DNA of 33,404 nt from Nocardia otitidiscaviarum NBRC 14405 (GCF_000308635.1 NZ_BAGD01000270.1:1-33404), one strand, 5' to 3'. Numbered from the stretch's first letter, positions 1 through 8,168 are shown. Notes: generated by a model not told the origin, from the sequence alone. Made by a program: numbers and translations.

Positions 1-1
1 T

Positions 2-130
2 GCGGCGACCGTGCCGCCCACCGCGTCCGCGCCGCCTACCGGAGCGGTACCGCCGGTGCCCCCGGCCGGAGCGGTCGCACCGGACCCGCGCCGCGACGAT
101 TACAGCTCCGGGAAGAACGGCGCGCGGTGA
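2..130 (+). CDS. C-terminal end of a Pro/Ala-rich protein (5' part outside the window)
   Basis: The frame starting at base 2 is open from the left edge to a TGA at 128-130. It encodes about 42 residues, very rich in Pro, Ala and Val, ending in a charged tail (DPRRDDYSSGKNGAR). The TGA overlaps the GTG start of the next gene as GTGA (127-130), the same coupled junction seen several times in the secretion operon, and this is the main reason to call the frame real. Pro/Ala-rich C-termini are common in ESX-associated proteins, and the next protein is EspL-like. The folded part lies outside the window, so no family can be named. Confidence 0.55.
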   Translation, partial: AATVPPTASAPPTGAVPPVPPAGAVAPDPRRDDYSSGKNGAR

Positions 131-528
131 CCGCTCGACGTCGTGAGCCCCATCCCAATGTGCGTGCCGCACAAGCCATGGCGCGGGAGCTGCGACACCG
201 CGCGCTGGCGATGCGGGAGAAGTTCGAGCGCATAGTCGCACGCCGTCCATCCCCGTCCGGCATGGTCATTCCCGAGGTGAATGCCAAAGGGCAGCTGCTT
301 AACCTGTATCTGGCACCCGGAACATGTGCGCGTTTCGCCAGCAGGGAGCTGGTGGCCGAGATCATGGCCGCCGTGCTGGAGAGCACTAACGACGCACGGC
401 AGCAGTACCGGATCGCGACGAGCGACCCGACCGATCGGCCCCGGCCGCTGGGCGAGATCGTGCGCGAGTGGCGTTCCGGAAACGGTCCGAAGGATCAGAT
501 TCCCAACTTTGGGAAGCAAGGAGAATGA
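127..528 (+). CDS. YbaB/EbfC-family (EspL-like) protein
   Basis: 133 residues. An N-terminal helix (about 10-45, AQAMARELRHRALAMREKFE) is followed by a beta region around VIPEVNAKGQLLNLYLAPGT and a second helix with ASRELVAEIMAAVLES. This helix-sheet-helix layout with the A.G.L.NLYL pattern is typical of YbaB/EbfC nucleoid-associated proteins. Mycobacterial ESX-1 carries a relative, EspL, and such genes commonly accompany ESX substrate genes. The GTG start at 127 overlaps the upstream stop and has GGAAG 11 nt upstream. An ATG overlaps the stop (525-527) but leads to no sensible frame. The last codons carry a perfect palindrome at 500-515, so the 3' end may double as an operator for the next gene. 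DNA binding or a chaperone role is inferred from the family only. Confidence 0.72.
   Translation: MTARRREPHPNVRAAQAMARELRHRALAMREKFERIVARRPSPSGMVIPEVNAKGQLLNLYLAPGTCARFASRELVAEIMAAVLESTNDARQQYRIATSDPTDRPRPLGEIVREWRSGNGPKDQIPNFGKQGE
500..515. promoter_or_regulatory. Candidate operator, site 1 of the TTCCCAC-NNN-TGGGAA family
   Basis: TTCCCAACTTTGGGAA is a perfect inverted repeat with 7-bp arms and a 2-nt centre. It matches the cluster consensus at 12 of 13 fixed positions. It ends 46 nt before the ATG at 562 and lies inside the last codons of the YbaB-like gene. Because it is in coding sequence, it is weaker evidence on its own than the intergenic sites. Confidence 0.5.
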
Positions 529-561
529 ACGGCAGGTACGTCAGCGGAGGGAGACATCCGG

Positions 562-2403
562 ATGGTCAACCAGCTGCGCCTCGATCCGGATAATCTGCGC
601 GCGCTGGCCGACCGGCACGATCGGGCCGCCGCAAAGATCCGGGAGGCGGGCCGGATTCCGGAGGGCTGGATCGGCCGATTCCGATCTCAGTACGGAACCA
701 TCGCCGAACCGATGCGTGCCGCACTGGCGGACTATTTCGACCGGCGGCACCGACGGGCGGAAAAGCAGGCCGCCAGACATGAGCGGACTCGCGACATCCT
801 GCGGGCGGCGGCAAATGAGCTCGAACATCGAGACCACGATTCCGGGCGGAATATCGGTGATCGCGGGCGCGGTTTCGACGCCGTGCCCACATCCGGTGGG
901 CCGGTGCCCGTTTCGACAGCTCCCGCCGCCACGAGCCCGGTAGTCACGCCTTCGGTTGTCACGAATCCCCCCGCCGTGACTCAGGGGCCGTCGACGCCGA
1001 ACTCCGTGCCGAGCGGCCCCGTAACCGGTCGACCGGTTGCGCCGCAACACCTTCCAGACGATAGTTCGGCCCCGGCGGTGATCCCGGGAGCAAGTGCCCA
1101 GAACCGCTCCGATTCTCAGCACTCCGGACTTTCGACTCCGCCTCCGGTGTCCGGTGAGCCCCCTCGGGCACAGGAGAACACCGGGCGGGCGGGCGGCAGC
1201 GGGGCCGCACCACCGCCGGGCGGTCCGACCGGACTCGGCTCACCGGCTCCGGCGGGGGTGACCGTCTCCGGTCCCGGAGCGGGTCCTCCTCCGGTGGCCG
1301 GGCTCGCGGCCGCCGACGCGCACTCTCGCGCGCAATCCACCGGTGCCGCCAGACCGGCATCTCCCATGACCGTGGGAGCGGCCGCGACCAGATCTGGCGC
1401 ACGACAGCGTCTACAGCCGACGTCGAAGGCCGAGAGTCCCGACTTGGCGGCCGCCCGTAGACTGCTCGCCTCGATACTGGATGCCGTCGGGTCGACGGCA
1501 CCCACGCTGGCGTGGTCGGTCGCCGCACTGCGCAGTCCGGTCGGCATGGCGCTGTTCCTCACCACGAACGAGGGCCGGGGCTGGTTGCCGCCCGGTCTGT
1601 ACCTGCCGCGGAATCTGTCCACGCCGTGGCGACGCGACGATGCGGTGGGGGTGCGGGAATCCGATTGGGCCGCATGGGAACAGTACACCGACCCGGCCCG
1701 CATTCTGGTGGAGTTCGCCCGGATCTTCGGCCCGAGGGCGAATGCCAGCCTGACCGCGCTGGTGAGTTCGGACCACATCGATCCGCAACTGCTGGCGGAT
1801 AATCCGGAAACGGCGGTCGGCGAGCGGGTCGAACCCGCGAACGAAGTGAATCTGCGGAGTCCCGGACCCCGTACCGTCGACCGGTTGGGCTTCGCCGGGT
1901 CCGCTGACGCGCTGGCCGAGGCATTCGGCGTACCGCGTGCGGCGCGCGCGACCCGGGGCCTCGCATTGGCTGTCGACGCCCATCACCGGGTGCGGCGAGC
2001 CGACGCCACGCCGATGGCCGCGGTGCCGGTCGAACAGCTGCGGGAACAGACACTGGCACTGCTCGAGGCCGGGGAGCCCGCACCGAAACAGTGGTGGGCC
2101 GAGTTGCGGCAGGCGGATAACGCCCTTGTCGAGGTGATCCGATCCCACGCGGCAGGGGACCGGGAAACCCTGCGGTCCCTGGTGTTTCAGCGCCGATGTA
2201 CCGAGTTGGCGCTGCTGCTGGACGGTCAGCCGGGATATCGCCGGTTGCGCGATCAGTTCTACGCGTACGAGCAGATTGTGAAGCATCCGGCATTCGCCGA
2301 TTCCCGGAAGGTGTCCGTCGGACCGGCGCTCGACGCCGGACGGCCTGTCGTCGTCCCTGATCTCCGTGCCGGATCGGACAGCGGGCTGCTGCGCGCCGAG
2401 TAG
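562..2403 (+). CDS. EspC/WXG100-like N-terminus, Pro-rich linker and conserved C-terminal domain; probable ESX substrate
   Basis: 613 residues. Residues 1-95 form a charged helical hairpin (LDPDNLRALADRHDRAAAKI, then W39 near a turn, then a long helix rich in R, H and E). It resembles the EspC/DUF2580-type domains of ESX-secreted proteins. Residues 110-290 are a Pro/Gly/Ser/Thr-rich disordered linker. From about residue 296 there is a compact domain containing SPVGMALFLTTNEGRGWLPP, a WxxW-like WAAWEQYTDPARILVEFARIFGPRA segment, and a helical end (QWWAELRQADNALVEVIRSHA). I recall similar C-terminal domains in mycobacterial hypothetical proteins (Rv2082 type, DUF5631/DUF5632), but could not verify this. 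Start: ATG with GGAGGGAG at 546-553. It is followed after 12 nt by the next gene. No enzyme function is visible. Confidence 0.75.
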   Translation: MVNQLRLDPDNLRALADRHDRAAAKIREAGRIPEGWIGRFRSQYGTIAEPMRAALADYFDRRHRRAEKQAARHERTRDILRAAANELEHRDHDSGRNIGDRGRGFDAVPTSGGPVPVSTAPAATSPVVTPSVVTNPPAVTQGPSTPNSVPSGPVTGRPVAPQHLPDDSSAPAVIPGASAQNRSDSQHSGLSTPPPVSGEPPRAQENTGRAGGSGAAPPPGGPTGLGSPAPAGVTVSGPGAGPPPVAGLAAADAHSRAQSTGAARPASPMTVGAAATRSGARQRLQPTSKAESPDLAAARRLLASILDAVGSTAPTLAWSVAALRSPVGMALFLTTNEGRGWLPPGLYLPRNLSTPWRRDDAVGVRESDWAAWEQYTDPARILVEFARIFGPRANASLTALVSSDHIDPQLLADNPETAVGERVEPANEVNLRSPGPRTVDRLGFAGSADALAEAFGVPRAARATRGLALAVDAHHRVRRADATPMAAVPVEQLREQTLALLEAGEPAPKQWWAELRQADNALVEVIRSHAAGDRETLRSLVFQRRCTELALLLDGQPGYRRLRDQFYAYEQIVKHPAFADSRKVSVGPALDAGRPVVVPDLRAGSDSGLLRAE

Positions 2404-2415
2404 CGAGGAGAGATC

Positions 2416-4644
2416 ATGACAAATTACGCGGTATACGGCAGCGATGGTGAACGTAAGGATGACACCACTGATCGACCCGACGAGGGGTTTTACTACGCTC
2501 AAGACGACCCGGAAGGGGAGCTCACCCTCTATCAGGTCGTGGGCGACGAGCATGTCGAGATCGAATCGTGGCCCACGTCCCAGGATGTCGATTACCGTAT
2601 TTCCGAGGATGGCGTGCCGTACTCGGTCGAGATGACCGATATCGATGACGAAGACTACGGATCCATTCAAACCGACGGAGAAAATCTGGACGCCGAAACT
2701 CTGGGCGAGGTGCCGTTCTGGGGAGAATTCGGCGAACAGACGGTGATGACCCCGGAAGGGGATCGCATCGAAGTGGTGAATTTCCCCATTCCGCGCGGTG
2801 CCAGTCCGGACCTGAAACTGTTGATCAGGGATACTCAGGACACCATGCAGGAGGGCTTCGACTCGATCGGCGTGGGCGATCCGGAGTCGGCCCCGGAGTT
2901 CACCAACGTCCTCCAGGATATCGGGACGACGAATGGCTGGAAAAATGTCATGGGTATCGAGGATCAATCGGCGACCAATGACGAACACGAGACATTCGCC
3001 GAACGCATGGATGAGCGGCAATCCTTGTTCGACGACAAGAACGATACTGTCAAGATCGATGTCGACGACCTCCCGGCCAAAAAGGAAGAGATCCTGGCGG
3101 CCCTACGAAGGATCAAGAACGACTTGAAGTCGGATCTCGAAGTGGATCTGCTCGAATTCATGGAGAATCGCGAAGATACTACGCTCGATGTCGATGAGGA
3201 CGGAAACATCATCGCCGACACCTTCGCGGCCTACGACAGCAACCAGCGAGAGCACTTCACCAGTGTTTTGTACGAGTTGAACGAAACCGAGTCGGGAGCC
3301 CAGCAATACCAGCTGCATCCTGATAGGGAGCAGTACTACTACGTCCAGAAGATCATCGACGCTTCTGGGGCCTGGGACACAGAATACGACCGAGCGGTCA
3401 AGGAATTCCAGGACAAGGCCGCGCGAACCGATGACGACGACGGCGATGGCGACGGCAATGGCGATGGCGACGGCAATGGTGACGGTGACGGCAATGGCAA
3501 CGGTAATGGCAATGGCAATGGCAATGGCAATGGCAATGGCAACGGCAACGGTAATGGCAATGGCAACGGCAACGGCAACGGCAATGGCAACGGCAACGGC
3601 GACCCGTTCGCCGGTAACGGACTGCAGAATCCAGGGGATCTGTACGAGGATCTGATCAATGGCTCCGGTGGGAAGACGGGGGCGGAGGACGGCGGCGAGA
3701 CCGAGGGTGGTAGCGGACTCACCGCCGAGAAACTGGAACAGATAATCAGCGATCTGGAGGCTGAACGGGGAAACGATGGTGCCGAAGCGGGGAACGCGGA
3801 CACCGACCCCGGCGGTGCGGATGGCGGTGCCAGCGATACACCTACACCTACCCCGCAGGCCACCCAGGTCCCCGGGCAGAACACCAACTCTGGTATGGGC
3901 GGCATGGACATGCTGCCGGTCGCCGCGCTCATGTCGGGGTTGTCCGGCAACAACAGTCCGTTCGCACGCAAGGAACCCGATTCCGCGCCCGACGAGGACC
4001 CTCGGAACACCGACCCCGGTGGGAATCCGTATGCGCCCGACCAGAATCCGGTGCCGATTCCGGGGAGCGAGATGCCCGAAGCGGTGACCCCGCCCGAGGG
4101 CGTCGGCCCTCCGCCGCAGACACTCACCCCACGGGGTGGGATGGTGGACGTCAAGCTCCCGGACGGTACGACGCAGAAAGTGCCCGCAGTGGTCGCCGAA
4201 GCGGTGAACAAGGAACTGCACAACCCGAACGGCAGTGACGGGCGGGGTGCCTACGAGGGGACGGTCGCGGAGGCGTCGGCGGGCAATTCATGGATTCCCG
4301 TGGGCCCGACACCCGGGGGAACCGATGACGGACCCCGTCCCGGCATCCAGACCGGCGATGTGGTGCAGTGGGAGAACCGGACAGCGCTGGTGGTGGTGAC
4401 CGACGAGGGCCTGAAGGTCATTGTGAGCGGGCAACTCGTACCCCTGGATCCGAACAATCCCCCCGATGACGGAAATGGGCCGTACGGCGACTTCGTCGGC
4501 TACTTCCATCCGACCGGAATCGACCAGGCCACACCGAATCCCGATCCCACCGACGATGCCGCCACGGCCGCCCCGCCGCCGGTCACCGCCTCGGACCGGA
4601 CCGCACCGGAACCGCCCGCCGTGGAGGCTCCGACGCTCCGGTAG
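2416..4644 (+). CDS. Acidic ESX-associated protein with a Gly-Asp/Asn repeat
   Basis: 742 residues, starting at an ATG 12 nt after the previous stop and preceded by GAGGAG (2405-2410). Residues 1-340 are strongly acidic with predicted helices (KKEEILAALRRIKNDLKSDLE). Residues about 343-395 are an uninterrupted Gly-X repeat that begins as GDGDGNG and becomes pure GN. Residues 396-570 are a Gly/Pro/Asp-rich linker that includes a Met-rich MGGMDMLPVAALMSGLSG. Residues about 571-710 look folded: VDVKLPDGTTQKVPAVVAEA, then GDVVQWENRTALVVVTDEGL and a GYFHP motif. This tail resembles the C-terminus of mycobacterial proteins paired with Rv2082-like genes (Rv0026/Rv2083 type), from memory only. The Asp/Gly start of the repeat could bind calcium. 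The 5' half looks less GC-rich than its neighbours. Function unknown; secretion is inferred from pairing with the upstream gene. Confidence 0.75.
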   Translation: MTNYAVYGSDGERKDDTTDRPDEGFYYAQDDPEGELTLYQVVGDEHVEIESWPTSQDVDYRISEDGVPYSVEMTDIDDEDYGSIQTDGENLDAETLGEVPFWGEFGEQTVMTPEGDRIEVVNFPIPRGASPDLKLLIRDTQDTMQEGFDSIGVGDPESAPEFTNVLQDIGTTNGWKNVMGIEDQSATNDEHETFAERMDERQSLFDDKNDTVKIDVDDLPAKKEEILAALRRIKNDLKSDLEVDLLEFMENREDTTLDVDEDGNIIADTFAAYDSNQREHFTSVLYELNETESGAQQYQLHPDREQYYYVQKIIDASGAWDTEYDRAVKEFQDKAARTDDDDGDGDGNGDGDGNGDGDGNGNGNGNGNGNGNGNGNGNGNGNGNGNGNGNGNGNGDPFAGNGLQNPGDLYEDLINGSGGKTGAEDGGETEGGSGLTAEKLEQIISDLEAERGNDGAEAGNADTDPGGADGGASDTPTPTPQATQVPGQNTNSGMGGMDMLPVAALMSGLSGNNSPFARKEPDSAPDEDPRNTDPGGNPYAPDQNPVPIPGSEMPEAVTPPEGVGPPPQTLTPRGGMVDVKLPDGTTQKVPAVVAEAVNKELHNPNGSDGRGAYEGTVAEASAGNSWIPVGPTPGGTDDGPRPGIQTGDVVQWENRTALVVVTDEGLKVIVSGQLVPLDPNNPPDDGNGPYGDFVGYFHPTGIDQATPNPDPTDDAATAAPPPVTASDRTAPEPPAVEAPTLR
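3442..3600 (+). repeat. In-frame hexanucleotide tandem repeat (GGC-RAY)n
   Basis: About 26 units of a six-base unit GGC(GAT/GAC/AAT/AAC) encode alternating Gly and Asp/Asn. Several identical units run together (GGCAAT five times around 3507-3540), and the third codon base varies elsewhere. Gain or loss of units would stay in frame, so the repeat is expected to vary in length between strains. Confidence 0.9.
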
Positions 4645-5029
4645 GGGCGGAGCCGAAGTGCGCCGCCGCAATTCCGTTCACCGAACTCGGGCCGCGCGGG
4701 CGCGCGCCTCCGGCAACCCGGTGGGCAGGACGGGCGATGGCGACCGGATGGTCCGGACGGGCGGTGGCGACCGGGACGGGCCGGACGGTCGGCGGCAGCC
4801 CGATGAGCCGGACCGATGGCGGCGACCGGATGGGCCGGACCGGCGGCATCGGATCGGCCGGATCACCGCGGACGCGCACGGTTCGCCGCCGATGCGCCCG
4901 ACGTCCTGTGCGTGTATCGCACACGATAACGCCTTGTGGCGGAACGAATCCCAGACCGCATGATGTGGGCGATGCCCGCCGTGGCGGCGATCCGCCTGGC
5001 CGATGCGCCGGATCTGACCGACGCCCTGG
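4645..5029. other. Convergent intergenic region, no gene supported
   Basis: 385 bases lie between the stop of the acidic-protein gene and the stop of the minus-strand CpnT-like gene. Frames are open on both strands, but their translations are Arg/Pro/Gly-rich low complexity with no start site or family signal. The region contains a degenerate repeat of about 27 bp (4739-4840). I see no hairpin followed by a T run, so no intrinsic terminator can be called. Confidence 0.6.
4739..4840. repeat. Degenerate tandem repeat of about 27 bp, four copies
   Basis: Copies begin near 4739, 4766, 4791 and 4821. Each runs GGCGACCGG-A/G-n-GG-n-CCGGAC or a decayed form of it; the third copy is the most diverged. 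The period is close to nine codons. It may be a remnant of coding repeats from the end of a neighbouring gene, or a structural element between convergent genes. Confidence 0.55.
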
Positions 5030-7063
5030 TCAGACGGATGTCGGCGGACCGACTTCGGGCGCGGTGACCCCGCCGGGCCTGCGCGGTCCGCGCGATACTT
5101 CAGGCCCGGCAGGCCCGGCAGATTCGCCAGGTGCCGCGGGCTCGCCGGAGCCACCAGGTCCCGCAGGCTCGCCAGATTCACCCGGTTCAGCGGGTTTGTC
5201 AGGTTTGCCAGGTTCGCCTGGTCCGGTGGATGTGCGAGGGACGGCGGGTCCGGCAGGGGCCGCCGAGCCCGCCGTGTCGGCTTCGCCGTTCGGCGCCGGT
5301 GGGCCCCCGTGGTCGGCGGCGACAGGCCGTGCGGAGGCGGCGACGCCCGGCGGTGGGATCGGCTCCGCCCTGCGGGTGTCGGAAACGTCCGCGGTTGTCG
5401 CGACTTTCGGTGCGGGACGGGTGGTTTCGGGCACGGAGACCCCGGCCGGGGTGTCGGCGGCGGGCCGGGTTCTCGACCAGGGGGTGGCGAGGGGCGTGTG
5501 CTCGGTGTGCGGTGCCGTGGGTCGGGTCGGGTCCACGAGGTCCTGCTCCGGAGGCGTCGTGCTCGATCCGGCCGGTTTCGCCTTGCGTGTCCACGGCGTC
5601 GCTCTCGTGGCACGCGGTGGACTCGCTCCGGCGGATGGTGCGAGGTTCCCGGCGCCACTACCGTCCCGCTGCCCATCTCCGGATGCCGACACCGACGCCG
5701 CCGTCGCTGCTGCGGACGCCGACGGCGTCGTGAATGCGGTTGTGTCGGACAGGGAACCGACAGCCCGAGAAGCAGCCGGATCGGATGTCGTGGTGGCCGG
5801 GGCCGTATCGGTGGCACGAATATCGTGCTGCCCGTCCGACCGTGATTCGGCTCCGGGACGCTGGCCGACGGGCTCGGACGAGTCAGGCATCGCTCGGACC
5901 GGTGCCGGAGTGTCCCCGGCCGACTGGTCCGGCGGGCGTCCGGCATTGCCGCCGTTGTTCGCCCCGGCCGGTTGTCCCGCAGTGCCGCTACCGTTCTGGT
6001 CCGGTGTACCGGGGGCTTGCCGCGCGGCATCGGTCGACTGTTCGCCTCGGCCGGTGTCGTCAGGCGCGGACGCCGTCGGATGCTGCGCCCGGGACTCGGA
6101 TGCCGAGGCGGTCGCGGCGGATTCCGACGGCGTTGTGCCGGAAGGTTCTTCGAGACCGATCGTCAGCGGCCGCGCCGTCGGTGCCGCCACGGTGGCCGGG
6201 GAGGCGGCCGTGGACGGATCACCGGCATACCGCGAATCCCCATGCGGAGTCGAATCCGGTGCACCCGTGCCCGGTCCTGGGTCGGGCGAGGCCGAGGTAC
6301 GGGGGATTCCGGCAGGCTCGTCCATCCCGCCGCCCGAGGTGGTGAAGTCCAGACCGGCGACATTGTTCGCGAAATCCTCCGCGTGCCGGGTGATGTCGGC
6401 CGCGTGATCGTCGAGCACCTTCGCGTATCGCAGCACCTCGTCGGGATCGATATGGAGCGTCTGTGTCGGTCCGGCCTCAGACGGGACCCCGAGGGCGCGG
6501 CGCGCGGACTCGTAGGCGAACCCGTTGACCACCCGGGCGACGGTTTCCTCGAGCGGTTCGATCGCGCGGCCGATCACTTCGGCCAGTAGGTAGCTGAGCA
6601 AGGTCTGTTCCATGGCGACGAGCAGTCGCCGCGCCGCAGCCGCGATGGCCGGACCCATGGTGGCGGACAGCCCGGAGGTGGCCACCGCCGCCGACATGGC
6701 CGTGGCGTACGCGACCGCCAGCGCCGCGAGCTCGGTCAGGACCGCGATCTTGACCGTAACGATCACCACCGCCGCGGCGTCCAGCGCGGTGGCGACGACC
6801 GTGCAGGCCTGATCGAGGTCGGCCATATTCGTCGCGCTCATGCGCGCCCAGGTGGTGACGAGCTGTTCGTAGGAATAGCCGGAGTACACCGACCCCATAT
6901 CGTTGATCGTGCCGGTCGCCGCGGTGTGCGTGTTCCGCACCTTCTCGGCGAAGGTGCGTACCTGGTCCGCGAGTTCGCGCACGTGGTCTTCGTTGATATC
7001 CGGATACGGAAATCCCAAGAAATTCAGGAAGAGCGCGACTTCGCTCGGAATTTGAATCGCCAC
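5030..7063 (-). CDS. CpnT-like WXG100-domain protein with a long disordered tail and no toxin domain
   Basis: 677 residues. Residues 1-230 match the N-terminal domain of CpnT-type and other WXG100-like T7SS substrates: a FLNFLGFPYPDINEDHVRELADQVRTF opening, then hydrophobic helices with Ala/Val-rich stretches (about 90-165) and an amphipathic helix (EVLRYAKVLDDHAADITRHAEDFANNV). Residues 245-677 are Pro, Ala, Ser and Thr-rich and look disordered. The last 55 or so form a collagen-like triplet run (GEP-GKP-DKP-AEP style). Mycobacterial CpnT ends in the TNT NAD glycohydrolase; nothing like it is visible here, and no immunity gene follows. Start: GTG at 7063, 23 nt after the NlpC/P60 gene on the same strand with only a weak ribosome site, which suggests an operon. 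Secretion by the ESX system is inferred. Confidence 0.78.
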   Translation of the reverse strand: MAIQIPSEVALFLNFLGFPYPDINEDHVRELADQVRTFAEKVRNTHTAATGTINDMGSVYSGYSYEQLVTTWARMSATNMADLDQACTVVATALDAAAVVIVTVKIAVLTELAALAVAYATAMSAAVATSGLSATMGPAIAAAARRLLVAMEQTLLSYLLAEVIGRAIEPLEETVARVVNGFAYESARRALGVPSEAGPTQTLHIDPDEVLRYAKVLDDHAADITRHAEDFANNVAGLDFTTSGGGMDEPAGIPRTSASPDPGPGTGAPDSTPHGDSRYAGDPSTAASPATVAAPTARPLTIGLEEPSGTTPSESAATASASESRAQHPTASAPDDTGRGEQSTDAARQAPGTPDQNGSGTAGQPAGANNGGNAGRPPDQSAGDTPAPVRAMPDSSEPVGQRPGAESRSDGQHDIRATDTAPATTTSDPAASRAVGSLSDTTAFTTPSASAAATAASVSASGDGQRDGSGAGNLAPSAGASPPRATRATPWTRKAKPAGSSTTPPEQDLVDPTRPTAPHTEHTPLATPWSRTRPAADTPAGVSVPETTRPAPKVATTADVSDTRRAEPIPPPGVAASARPVAADHGGPPAPNGEADTAGSAAPAGPAVPRTSTGPGEPGKPDKPAEPGESGEPAGPGGSGEPAAPGESAGPAGPEVSRGPRRPGGVTAPEVGPPTSV

Positions 7064-7086
7064 GCGTGCAACCTCATACGGCCCGT

Positions 7087-8052
7087 TTACAGAACCCGTA
7101 CGACGACGGAGTTGTGGTCCAGATCGGACCAGCGGACGCTCGCGCCGGAATACGGCGCCTCGATCACCTTGCCGCCGCCCGCCGCGAGCTGCACGTGCTC
7201 GGGCCCGCGGGCGCTGAAGGAACTACCGGGGAACACCAGATCACCCGGCTGGGCATCGCGGGGGTGAATGCGGAAGCCGCTGTAGATCTGTTCGTAGGTG
7301 GTGCGGGGCAGCACCACCTCGCCGCCGGAAGCCTGAGCCACCGCGTACTGCGTCAACCCCGAGCAGTCGAAGCCGCCGCCGCTCGGGCCGTTTGCGCCGC
7401 CGCCACCCCAGACATAGGGCGTGCCGAGCCAGCCGCTCGCCGCGGATACCGCCGCGCCCCCCGGTGTGCCGTCCGACTGCCGGTGCGATCCGCGCGGCGG
7501 CGCGGTATGGGCGCCGAGTGCCGCGGACACCGGGCGGATCCGCCGCCGCCGCCGTACCCGGCGGTTGGTAGGCACCGTGCGCGGGCGCGGCGGCGCGACC
7601 GCCGGTGGCATGATCTGCGCGGCCAGGCGGCGGGCGGTGTCCAGGTCGGCGGTGACCTGCCTGGTCGCCTGCGCGATACTCCGCTGCGCGGTGTCGAGCA
7701 GGGCGGGTCCGCTGAACCGGGCGTCACCCACCGAGACGAGGGCCTGCACGCGGGTCCGGAATTCGGTGAGCTGGTGTGCGAGTTGCTGTCTGCCGACCAC
7801 GGTGCCGTCGCCGGATCGGGCCACGGAGGTGTGCACGGTGCCGTCTCGGCGGGACTGGCTGTCGGCGACAACGGTGTGCGCGCCGAGGGCTTCGGTGTAT
7901 CCGGCCAGGCCGGACGCACTCTGCGCGCGCATACCGGCGGCGATATCGCGCATCATGACCGTCGAATGACCGGTCGCGGGCCGTCCTTCGCCGTACAGGC
8001 CGGCCAGCACACGCAATGTCTCGTCTACATCAGCAGTCAAATCCGCCACCAT
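7087..8052 (-). CDS. NlpC/P60 (C40) cell-wall peptidase with a helical N-terminal domain
   Basis: 321 residues. Residues 1-145 are helical and charged, without a signal peptide. Residues 150-200 are a Pro/Arg-rich linker containing an RRVRRRRRIR basic cluster. Residues 200-321 are an NlpC/P60 domain: GTPYVWGGGG, the nucleophile C230 in FDCSGLTQYA, H286 in PEHVQLA and probable third residue E298 in KVIEAP. The His-to-third-residue spacing (12) matches my recollection of RipA. The family hydrolyses gamma-D-Glu-mDAP bonds in peptidoglycan. The absence of a Sec signal, together with a helical ESX-like N-terminus, suggests export through the type VII system, perhaps to open the wall for the machine. 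Start: ATG at 8052 (a second start codon, GTG, follows at once), with GGCGG about 12 nt upstream. It is the first gene of a minus-strand pair and diverges from the gene at 8169. Confidence 0.85.
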   Translation of the reverse strand: MVADLTADVDETLRVLAGLYGEGRPATGHSTVMMRDIAAGMRAQSASGLAGYTEALGAHTVVADSQSRRDGTVHTSVARSGDGTVVGRQQLAHQLTEFRTRVQALVSVGDARFSGPALLDTAQRSIAQATRQVTADLDTARRLAAQIMPPAVAPPRPRTVPTNRRVRRRRRIRPVSAALGAHTAPPRGSHRQSDGTPGGAAVSAASGWLGTPYVWGGGGANGPSGGGFDCSGLTQYAVAQASGGEVVLPRTTYEQIYSGFRIHPRDAQPGDLVFPGSSFSARGPEHVQLAAGGGKVIEAPYSGASVRWSDLDHNSVVVRVL

Positions 8053-8096
8053 TCGATCGATTCACCGCCCGCCCACCTCTCGGATCGCCCCCGGCT

Positions 8097-8136
8097 CATT
8101 GTCGGCCCTTCCCACGGTAGGGGATAAACGACAATG
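8097..8136. promoter_or_regulatory. Nested operator (site 2) in the divergent promoter region
   Basis: The inner site TTCCCACGGTAGGGGA (8109-8124) belongs to the cluster operator family, matching 11 of 13 fixed positions. It is flanked by perfect 8-bp arms CATTGTCG (8097-8104) and CGACAATG (8129-8136). Both dyads share the same centre (8116.5), with 4 nt between inner and outer arms on each side. The element lies between the NlpC/P60 start (8052, minus) and the gene at 8169 (plus). A possible plus-strand -10 (GATAAA, 8123-8128) overlaps it, which would fit repression. Confidence 0.65.
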
Positions 8137-8168
8137 GGCGGACGGGGCAGAGAGGTGGTGGCGACGGC

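Noticed and set aside
4678..6407. Long open frames overlapping the CpnT-like tail on both strands
   Set aside because: Arg/Pro-rich shadow translations in very GC-rich DNA, with no start site. The minus-strand frame with the WXG100-like domain explains the region.
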